Source: Catonia carolina (Eukaryota > Arthropoda > Insecta > Hemiptera > Achilidae). From it: DNA of 64,000 bases. The DNA is taken from contig JAQMRL010000003.1 of assembly GCA_035578175.1 (NCBI GenBank), forward strand, positions 96,579,969 through 96,643,968, written 5' to 3'. The position numbers and the translations under genes were made by a program. Under the pieces are notes generated by a model. That model ran no database searches, had not been told where the DNA came from, and saw only the letters and a list, made by a program, of their open reading frames with translations. Below, one piece after another: positions 55,538-64,000 of the stretch. Position 1 is the stretch's first letter; every line of letters starts with the position of its first letter.

Positions 55538-58500
55538 TGTAACACATTTTTATGAACGGAAATAATATTAAAAAAAAAACATTTTTATTATGAGAAAACC
55601 ACATTATTGCTGAAATTCAGTGTCATTATGCTGTAATTAGGTCTACATAAAACATTATTACAGGTATATCCATTGTTTCTTTAAACAATAATCAATAGTC
55701 ATCTTTATGAGCGGGGAACAAGGCCTAGCGTTGAATTAAAATGAATACAATATAAAATTAAAACAAGATTAAAATGAATACACTCAAGAAAGACAAAAAT
55801 ATCAATGAAAAGAGAAAAAAATAGGCGTGAGAACATGATCCTTAGTAAGCCGAAACGATGAAAGAAGAAGGACTAGTCTTGCCGTGTGTCAAGAATATTA
55901 CTTATTTTGGTTGCTGCTTGAATGAAAGGTAAGAAAAAATTAAGAATATCAAAATTAGTATACAGAAAGCAAGAAATACATTTAAGCGCCTAAGAAAAAC
56001 ATTGTGTTATATGTCGTTAGATTTTACGGCCAGAACATATTCCTTCCGTGACTTATCTTTTCAATATTATTATGAGATAAGATTTTTGTCAAATTAACAT
56101 TATTGAATGATTTCAAAATTTGGTGCTAGCGACGAATGCTCAGATTCTCGTGGATGCACCGTGAGAGAAAAATATTAATATACGAGGAAAGATAGATAAA
56201 TAGATAGGGAGTGAGGGAGTTTTGAAAGCTCTCACTATTAAGGGTAGAAAAAATATTACTTAGGTCACAAAATACTAGTTATTGAGGCTGGCGCTGCAGG
56301 AAAAAGTTGACGAGAGAAAGGGTCCTTCTTGAGCCATTCTGGCTCAAGAATCGTAAATAATGGACTGGTCCCACTGCATTGGACAGGATTAGATGGACTA
56401 TAATGATTACCGACGTCTTTTGCGAATATGGCACGCAAAGAAAAATATTAATTGGTTGCTAAATTAATGCCGTACTTTTTTTTAATTAGGTAATCTTCAT
56501 TTTTGATAAATTTACAGCAGCTACAAACCAAAAGTGAAAATGATGAAGTCATCTGTTAGTAAAAACCTATAGAAAAATACACACTTGAACGCAACATAAT
56601 TTTTTTACCATATTATTTAGGTGTTTCTGTACAATGAATTACAATTACAAATGTGCTGAAGATGGTGATGATGGATATAACATGAACGGCAACAGGAAGC
56701 AGACCACCTATTGATGGAGCTTCTCTGGTTTTTTTTACTAAGGTAATTTTGTATTAATGTTTATATTGTAATTAACTAATTTTTTAATTAGGGTAACAAA
56801 AATCTCTGTTCCAAGCTGTCTTCAGCCTTCTGGGAGGGTTGATCGGTAGAGTAAATGAGGTAATCGTGTATAATTATATGACAAATACGAACAAGTAATT
56901 TAATTTCAATAAAAATAAATATGGCTTCACTTACAACATAAAATAATTTATAATCTAGGGATAAAACTTGTAATGCAAGCCTTTTAATATTCTGTCTAAA
57001 AGAAATAAACCTCAGTTGAAAAGGAATGTGTCGTTAGTTAAAGATCTTATGTACAAGTCTCGGTTGTGTTTCAAAAAAATTCAAAAATTGTTTGCACCTT
57101 TATTGTATATTTCCCTAATACAAACTACAATTTTTAACTCATGTAAACATTGTGTTTGTGTCTCAATTGAGAAAATTTCCCCTTTCTCAATTCTCGTCGG
57201 TTTTTATACGAAATTATTGCAACATATTTTTAATATTTTAGTGGATTATTTGGTGGATGTGTGATTATTTTTGAATCGCTAGATTTATATAATTCTATTT
57301 TTTAGTGAAACAAATGTTAATGTTCTTAATGATAGATTTAAGAAATAATTGCGTCATGAGCATTACATAAACGTAAAGATGTATTTTGTTGTACAGACTC
57401 AAAAAGTTTCTATCTATGAGACTTTAAACATGTAAACGAGATACTACAATATTTTACATTATTCAATAAAGTATTTACACACAATTAAACAGTAAAATTA
57501 TGAACATGTTAGAATTATTTTTGAGCTTCTCATAATAATTTATTTTTTCTCATACCAGTGAAAATTTTCCTCTTTTATCTAAGACGGTACCAAAAACATT
57601 TCCTAATTCAACATACTGAAAAGTTTTAAAGAAAGATGTTTAAAATATCCAATATGCTACACTCCAGGTGCTTCACAATAAAAAGAAGACAACCAAGCGT
57701 GACTTGGAGCATTCAGCAGTTTACATCATTTTATGTTTGTATGTGTATGTATACTTTTACGCTACCTCTACGTGTGTTCAATTTAATCAGCCGTGCTTCA
57801 CCATACATGCAATTGTGTGCTTGTGTATTGTTGTAAAGATGTGCGTGAGAGAGAAAGGAATAGGTTCTGTGTAGAGTTCCCTTTAGTCTTGTGAGCGAGA
57901 TGTGGGAGTTTTATTGCGTGGAGAATAATACAGGATGAGATTGCAGCAAGAGAATAAGAGTTAAGGAAAAACTAGGATATAAGGGAGTCAGAAGGGAAGG
58001 AGATTACCTCATTTATCACGTTTTGTACGGAAGCCGGATCCGCGGACAGGAAAGCTCCAGAAAAGAGGTATTGGCCAGACTGTGGTAGGGCGGGGGACTG
58101 GACACAATTTCCGGAGCCCGAGCGCAGTAATGAACTGTCAGCGATGCCGGGATGACCAATGGGCGTCTTAGGTCCGCCTAGCCGCCTTTAATTTCCTGGA
58201 CTCTATCATCTGATCCATATCGCGCACCTTCCTTCACAATTCAACTCTATTGCAACCGACCAAAATGTGCACAACCCACGCTACCTATATTACGTCCGAT
58301 CTCCCTATAAATGATCCAATTCATATTCCCTTTCCATACCTGCAAATATCATCCACAGCTTACTTTTTAATAGCGCTTGAAATATAAATCCATTTTTTAA
58401 CTTTATTCAAAATTTTTACACAAAGAAAAATATCCCAGTGGTATAAGAGAGAATCAGTTTTAATAAAATAAGAAAACAATACAGTATGACTATTAACCTC

Positions 58501-59419
58501 ATTCTGAAGCTTCCCGAAAATTAACAGTTTAATGATCAAATGTAAATATGTCATTATAGACTCAGAAGGAAAATGACATTCTGGAATGATTGTTATTTTT
58601 CTAGACCCTGGCTAAAAATATAATAAATGACCCAGAAACCAAGAACCCAGTAAACTCCCGACTAATCCATCACAACGTTTAAAAGATCTGATATACTCGT
58701 ATTATTTGAATGTATACTTTAAAAAATATATCAATACTAAAAGGCATCTATCAAAAGACATAACTTTATGTGACAGAAATGCATTTTTATAAAATCGTTA
58801 CATTCTTATTATAGATTTATGATATGGTATTATTTGAGAATCCTTATACGTAAATGCAGAAGTCCTCATTGATTCACTCAATCAACATTAATTATCTTAG
58901 TTCCTGATCGCCTATAAAGCTGAAGCTGAAATTTAGCACATTTGTTCATTAAAGGTTAAATTAAAAAATTGGTAACTAGGAAAATTCGAGTATGAACTGA
59001 AACCGAGAAAAGCATTATTGCTTTTAAACTTATGTTTATGTAATCCCCCTCTCATAGGCTCGTGACAGTTTGTGCAGGTATAAATTAGTTCTAATAAATA
59101 AAACAGTTCCCCATCTAATTTTAAGATCTCTTAAGCAATTTTCGGATACTTTTTTTACTTCCACGCTCTCAATTTTTTTTAAAAATACGACGTCCAGTGT
59201 TACAATATCCCTATTTCGTCAATAACAGAACACTACCCAACGTCCAAAGGATTTTTGTAGTTCTTTCACATTAAATTTCAAACACACACAAATCCACACA
59301 TTCAGCAGATGCATTCGTGTCACATACCAGGTAATCTATGACTCAAGAGCCGATGTCCAAGAGAACTTCTCCAAAAAAAATTATGTTATCACCAACAAGT
59401 TTTTTTTTACTTTTGAGAC
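55538..59419. other. Long unassigned stretch
   Basis: No supported gene. It holds a perfect 10-bp-stem hairpin at 56326-56350 and a GC-rich patch at about 57950-58260 (CGGATCCGCGGACAGGAAAG; GGTCCGCCTAGCCGCC) that could be a regulatory or exonic island. The overlapping frames at 57636-57874 have no recognised domain. Confidence 0.4.
56326..56350. repeat. Perfect hairpin
   Basis: TTCTTGAGCC and GGCTCAAGAA enclose a 5-base loop. It stands alone, with no gene end beside it. Confidence 0.8.
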
Positions 59420-60435
59420 CTCATAGTATCTAATTCAAGTTTAGGTCTGTTCCAGCGTTGGGTTTCTTTGAAAAGCGCGCTCTCCTAAGTGTGGCTTCCT
59501 TTCGTTTGGCCCATATTTTCTTAAAACGTTCCGATCTCTGTTTCCGGTCTTCGTAGGTAAACACCCTGTTGTACACTCTTCTGGTTGTTGGCTCGAATGT
59601 TACCATATTAGTCTTAACTAGTTGGTTGTAGTTAGCTGATTTCGTTATCAGGTCTTGTTTAGTGATTCCAAGTTCCTCAACATCCCGCAGTACCTCCTTC
59701 AACCACCAAAATGGTTGATCAGCCGGTTCACAAGTCTGAACTTTTTGGTTCTGAGTATGTGTCCTAGGAATGATATTCTTTCCTTTCTAAAGTTATTTGT
59801 TAGTGGGGCGGAATAGTTTGTAGATTTCTTTGTTTGGGATAAACCGCCACTGTCCTTCCACCATATGCCTTTTGTTCATGCACTTCCTAAGTATTTTTCT
59901 TTCTATTTTCTCAATTCTATCGGTGTCTCCTAAGCGATATGGCCCGAATAACGTTTCGCTGGAATAGCGGATTCCTGGGAAAACCACTGTTTGGTAGTGT
60001 CTTAGTTTAGTTTTGGTTGACAGATATTTCTTGTTGTATCCTAGATGTTTTGGGTGGTTATCAGAGATTTCTTGAGTGTATTAATTTTTTCTTGCCATAT
60101 GGGTCTTTCATTGAGACAATTGGTTATGGTTTCTCCGAGATATTTAAATTTTTCCACAAGTTCTAGCTGGTGTACGTTAACCATTACGCAAATTATGCAG
60201 AGTTGATCTCTGATGCTGATTTTCGTCTTTTCGTAGGATATTCTCAGACCGATCTTTTCCGAAAGTTGCTCGAGGGACTTTAATTGGGTTCTTGTTTCTT
60301 TTGTTGTTCACAAGGACAGCTAGATCGTCCGCAAAACCCAGGCAGTTTATTTTGATTTCTTTGCCCTTATTTACATTTTCTGGGTTGGTTTTTCTCCATT
60401 CTCTTATATATTCAAGTGCGCAGTTGAATATAAAT
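59420..60435 (-). pseudogene. LINE relic with GFADDLAVL-type RT
   Basis: Read on the minus strand from about 60430: LFNCALEYIREWRKTN is followed by IKINCLGFADDLAVLVNNKR (catalytic FADD, about 60340-60300). After a frameshift come EQLSEKIGLRI-like residues and DQLCIICVMVNVHQLELVEK, then FKYLGETITNCLNERPIW, ERKILRKCMNKRHMVEGQWR (59890 region), FRKERISFLGHILRTKKFRL, and finally VLRDVEELGITKQDLITKSA with a basic end near 59430. At least three frameshifts and stops break it. It is a third LINE lineage, distinct from Jockey and from the 47-48 kb relics. The 5' part, including the endonuclease and early RT motifs, is missing. Confidence 0.8.
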
Positions 60436-61176
60436 AAAATATAAATACAAAAATATTGGTTTAATGTAAAACAAAATACTTTAAAAAATTCTGTAGCATT
60501 ACCCAAATGAAATTAAAAGTAATTTTATAACTCATTCAAATATTAATAATTTAAGAAGAACTTAAAAATTTCGTACTTGAAAGATCTCTAAGTTAAATTC
60601 ATAAACAAAATGAGAACTGAATATTAATATCGTTACTGTTAAAATATGTGGGTTTATTCAAATATAAAATGAAAGTATCTTTTTTTCAAAGAAAATCATG
60701 CAACATCGAAAAAAATTTGTCGCATTATTTTATTCTTGCATGTATTTTTGTGTTGTTACACATTTTTTATGTTTTGAATGCAGTGGGATAAAATTTGTGT
60801 GGAACAGCAGATTGTACTGTATTTAAGGTTGGTAATGAGAAGTATAAATAACACAGGCAAGGTATAAATAATGTGTGGTTCAGCGCTTTGGACAGCAAGG
60901 GTGACGCGGCGGCTGACCGCAAGCTGACAACTCGGTACCCCCTCACTACGGGCAGAATCATTCCCTTTATACCCCTTGCCTAACACGCAAGCCACACTTG
61001 TACTACGTAAAACACATTTCCGGGGGTACAACTGAAAATTTGCAGCATTTTAAATGAAACAATGCCAGTTGGAAGGTAATTATTTTCGTTTTTTGAATGT
61101 TTGTATCTAAAAAATCCCTACGTACAAAAATATCGTATTCAAAAATTCAGTGTTTTAAATTTAAAATTAAAAAGAC
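60436..61176. other. Unassigned stretch with a GC-rich block
   Basis: The block at about 60885-61030 is markedly GC-rich (GGTGACGCGGCGGCTGACCG) against AT-rich flanks. Imperfect inverted words flank it: GGCAAGGTATAAAT at ~60858 and ATACCCCTTGCC near 60970. The open frames on the minus strand here (60756-61031) repeat similar short words and show no known domain. Confidence 0.45.
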
Positions 61177-61190
61177 AAGTTAACTACATT

Positions 61191-62608
61191 ATGTGGATAT
61201 ACCCTTATGACTCAAATATTCAATTCCATCCTCAGAACGACGCACTTCCCGATTCAGTGGAAACTGTCTCACGTCGTCCTATTTCTGAAGCCAAATAAAC
61301 CACCAAGTACTCCATCTTCGTATCGGCCAATAAGCTTACTCCCAACTTTATCCAAATTATTCGAAAAATTATTACTAGCCCGCTTATTGCCGATTTGCAA
61401 CGAAAATAACATAATACCACACCATCAGTTTGGTTTCAGAAGCAGGCACTCAACGATTCATCAGTTACATCGATTGACGGACCAGCTAGCTGTTGCGCTG
61501 GAGGAGAAGAAATTTACCACCGCTGTCTTCCTAGATGTTCAAGCAGCCTTTGACAAAGTTTGGCATCCAGGTCTGTTATATAAATTGAAAAGATTCCTCC
61601 CGGATACGTATTATCACGTACTGAAAAGCTTCCTAGAAGATCGTTTCTTTGTAGTGAGGCAAGGATCATCAGTTTCTGACTACCAAAATATAGGTGCAGG
61701 AGTTCCACAAGGTTCTATACTCTCACCACTACTGTATACAATTTACACTGCGGACTTACCATCTGATCCAAGAATAACGGTAGCAACATACGCTGACGAT
61801 ACTGCTATCTTGACTTCATCCCACGATTTAACGCAGGCCAGTACCAACTTACAACACTTTCTCAACACAATTGAAATTTGGCTGAAAAAGTGGAGATTAA
61901 AAATAAACACTAATAAGTCAGTACATATAAGATTCTCATTATGTAAAGGAGAAAGTCCTACGGTATTCCTCAACAACGAACCCATTCCACAAAAGAACAC
62001 AGTAAAATACCTAGGCATCACGATGGACAGACGACTAACCTGGCAAACACACATCCACAATACACGACTGACTTTGGATAAAAAAGTAAAGCAATTATAC
62101 CACCTCATAGGACGCCATTCCCGATTACCGTTACGTTCAAAATTACTCATTTATAAATCATTCATTCGGCCAATTTGGACTTATGGAATTGAAATCTACG
62201 GAACAGCAAAGCCAAGTAATATCAGAAAACTACAGGCATTTCAATCAAAATTATTACGACTCATCACCAATGCTCCATTCTACATTAACAACAGAATACT
62301 ACATGACGACCTCAAAATACCACACATAAAAGATATGGCATACAGCTGCTACAGAAGATTCTTCGGAAAACTTCAAAACCATCAAAATCCATACATCAAA
62401 AACTTATCATCTCGTACTCTTCCTGGAAATCCTCGCCGACGACTTCGCCGTTCATGGAATAGAGACCTGCTCTTATAAGACAATGACTCGTGGTACCTAC
62501 AAAGATTAGCCACTGGGTCTAATCTTTGTTATTGTAAATTTTCCTATGTTAAAACCAGCTCATTTGATTATTGTAAAATTTTACAGTTGCAAATAAATAA
62601 TTAAAGAG

Positions 62609-62642
<34 letters not shown>
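61191..62642 (+). mobile_element. Young 5'-truncated Jockey copy with 14-bp duplication and poly(A)
   Basis: Flanked by AAGTTAACTACATT at 61177-61190 and 62643-62656, a 14-bp target duplication (its first two A bases merge with the tail). The copy starts inside the RT region, keeps ORF2 open to the stop, has a ~127-bp 3'UTR with AATAAATAATTAAAG just before the tail, and ends in about 36 A residues. Incomplete reverse transcription explains the missing 5' part. The long clean tail and intact duplication point to a recent insertion. Confidence 0.95.
61207..62478 (+). CDS. Jockey ORF2, RT and C-terminal domain (5'-truncated, uninterrupted)
   Basis: An open frame of 423 codons; the same frame is open back to the insertion junction at about 61192, so the listed ATG is only an internal methionine. 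Motifs numbered from this ATG: SYRPISLLPTLSKLFEKLLL (39-58), PHHQFGFRSRHST (71-83), motif A FLDVQAAFDKVWH (catalytic D110), motif B GAGVPQGSILSP, catalytic YADD (195-198), VKYLGITMDRRLTW and RPIWTYGIEIYGTAKPSNI. The subfamily differs from the full-length copy at 50867 but matches relics at 7120-7640 and 6400-6890. No endonuclease is present, so it is not autonomous and probably not expressed from its own promoter. The lack of any stop in 1.27 kb supports youth rather than selection. Confidence 0.92.
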   Translation: MTQIFNSILRTTHFPIQWKLSHVVLFLKPNKPPSTPSSYRPISLLPTLSKLFEKLLLARLLPICNENNIIPHHQFGFRSRHSTIHQLHRLTDQLAVALEEKKFTTAVFLDVQAAFDKVWHPGLLYKLKRFLPDTYYHVLKSFLEDRFFVVRQGSSVSDYQNIGAGVPQGSILSPLLYTIYTADLPSDPRITVATYADDTAILTSSHDLTQASTNLQHFLNTIEIWLKKWRLKINTNKSVHIRFSLCKGESPTVFLNNEPIPQKNTVKYLGITMDRRLTWQTHIHNTRLTLDKKVKQLYHLIGRHSRLPLRSKLLIYKSFIRPIWTYGIEIYGTAKPSNIRKLQAFQSKLLRLITNAPFYINNRILHDDLKIPHIKDMAYSCYRRFFGKLQNHQNPYIKNLSSRTLPGNPRRRLRRSWNRDLLL

Positions 62643-62647
<5 letters not shown>

Positions 62648-62656
62648 AACTACATT

Positions 62657-63361
62657 TTAGGTCATCGCTTATTTTATTAAAAACCCTGTTATTATTCATA
62701 AAATTTTAAGTATTTTAAAATTTGAAACTTTTTCATTTTTAATAATAACTACCAATCTCTCATACGAATATAAAATTAATATGGTTAGTAAAAAAAATGC
62801 AGAAGTATACTCTGAAAATTTTGTTTATTTCAAAGTTAAATGAATTGAATTATTTTTGTTTTTGATTTCTTCAATTTTTAGTTTTTTTATGTTTTTTTTT
62901 TACTTTTAATATCCGTCCTAAATAATCAAACCCTTTTACCTTGAAATATGTTACACTGAATTTTTAATTTGGGATAATTGAGAAACCACGCGATGAAAGA
63001 GTAAATTAATAACTTACTATATTTTTGTCAAAACTTTTTGAGATACTGAATTTTTCACGTATGTGTTTCACATATTTTAAAAATTTAACGCGGAAAAAGA
63101 AAGTCAATTTTTATGTATTTATTATAACATCCGACACAAAAATTTCAAGTGTTCTAAAACATATTTTATTTTCACATGTTTATTACTGTAGCAAGAGCCT
63201 AAAGGTTTTACGAAACCTTAAATCACATTCTGGTATATTTAATGGACATTTTAGAAGATCTACAGTAGGCTTTTTTAATATGAGGGCTGTGTATCATAAT
63301 GACAGATCTTTTTCTTTCGTCTTATGAAGATTTTTTGTTTTTTTATATGAAGTTGCATCGA
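62657..63361. other. AT-rich stretch, nothing recognised
   Basis: No supported feature. The 100-residue frame at 63025-63327 shows no recognised domain. Confidence 0.4.
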
Positions 63362-63512
63362 CAGCTTGGTCATTAGCGACTACTGTGGATTTTGGTACTG
63401 TAACAGTGGTTTTAAAGGAGTTAAAATTTCCAAACGGTAGCCGGAAATCGAACCCGGGACCTTCGCTTTGTAGGCTAGCGCGCTAGTCACTATGACGTGG
63501 AGGCGGTCAAGT
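63362..63512 (-). repeat. tRNA-derived SINE, Rep-B copy 3
   Basis: The minus strand begins TGACCGCCTCCACGTCATAG then TGACTAGCGCGCTAGCC (A-box region) and carries GGTCCCGGGTTCGATTTCCG (B box). The body ends with CACAGTAGTCGCTAATGACC. This is the best preserved Rep-B head in the window. Confidence 0.8.
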
Positions 63513-63649
63513 AAATATTTTAATACATTATATTATCATGTTATTTGCTTTATGTTTATTTTTGGTAAATAATTCCGACGTTTTGCACACATTAATGTAC
63601 AGTTCAAAGAAAATTTATGTGTAATAGACAATTCATATGGCAGAATTTT

Positions 63650-63681
63650 AATAATCGATCTTTGAGATCGATTATTGAAAT

Positions 63682-63749
<68 letters not shown>

Positions 63750-63773
63750 ATTGAGATGGTTTTTGAAACCATC
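63650..63773. repeat. (TTTC)n array flanked by two perfect hairpins
   Basis: About 17 TTTC units occupy 63681-63749. Left of it, 63650-63676 is a perfect 12-bp-stem hairpin (AATAATCGATCT with a TTG loop). Right of it, 63755-63773 is a perfect 8-bp-stem hairpin (GATGGTTT, also with a TTG loop). The lysine-rich minus-strand frame at 63536-63775 is a microsatellite artefact. Confidence 0.9.
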
Positions 63774-64000
63774 ATAGTTTACTTAAATTATGAAAATGAA
63801 CGTAGGCTTATGGTCACTAAATAATAATTTAAAGTTTAACACTATAATGTGTACGTCCTAATACATACATCTTTTATAATACGTGAGAAACGGTAATTTT
63901 ATTTCGAGTTCAACATTTACGTATTAATATTATCTTTCAGAGTAAATTAAATTTAGGTCGCTTTGTTTGTAATTTAAAAAAATGTTAAGAAATAATATAA

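Noticed and set aside
63536..63775. KERKKERKKERK-rich frame
   Set aside because: Microsatellite translation.

Overview
This window reads as a gene-poor, AT-rich (roughly 30% GC by eye) stretch of an animal nuclear genome, most likely an insect. The main reasons are a nearly intact Jockey-clade non-LTR retrotransposon, many decayed Jockey relics, relics of several other LINE lineages, tRNA-derived SINEs, a Gypsy-type solo LTR, and short DNA transposons. The recurring word TAGGCCTAC and the mix of LINE types would fit a hemipteran, but that is only an inference. I found no convincing host protein-coding gene, rRNA, functional tRNA or CRISPR array. Almost every long open frame is a transposon frame or a microsatellite shadow.

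Layout. 1-12.8 kb: a 5'-GTTTAGGTCATCAGCC-type interspersed repeat (called Rep-A here, nine copies in the window), three Jockey C-terminal relics and one other LINE relic. 12.8-20.4 kb: a Jockey endonuclease/RT relic with an internal deletion, more Rep-A, a (CA)n-associated repeat (Rep-E) and a probable minus-strand LTR. 21-29.6 kb: a tRNA-SINE (Rep-B), Rep-A copies in both orientations, a second SINE (Rep-C) and a clean solo LTR bounded by a 4-bp duplication. 29.8-38 kb: a pogo/Tigger-like relic, Rep-E and Rep-F fragments, and a foldback element whose two arms each carry a tRNA-like segment. 38-46.4 kb: LINE relics, a tandemly duplicated Rep-E module, a second LTR-like relic, and a Jockey RT relic split by a 318-bp hAT-type element. 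47-49.8 kb: three LINE relics, one interrupted by a SINE with an 11-bp duplication. 50.9-55.5 kb: a full-length Jockey element (5'UTR, ORF1, ORF2, 3'UTR, A-rich tail, 10-bp duplication), with one apparent frameshift in ORF1. 59.4-62.6 kb: another LINE relic and a young 5'-truncated Jockey copy with a 14-bp duplication and a 36-A tail.

How it fits together. The two young Jockey copies encode, or recently came from a source encoding, the endonuclease/RT machinery. Insertion duplications show nested activity: SINE into LINE, hAT into Jockey, and a solo LTR left by recombination. The SINE-like families lack any protein and would depend on LINE proteins in trans. Clade names are assigned from motifs recognised by eye, and no database comparison was possible.
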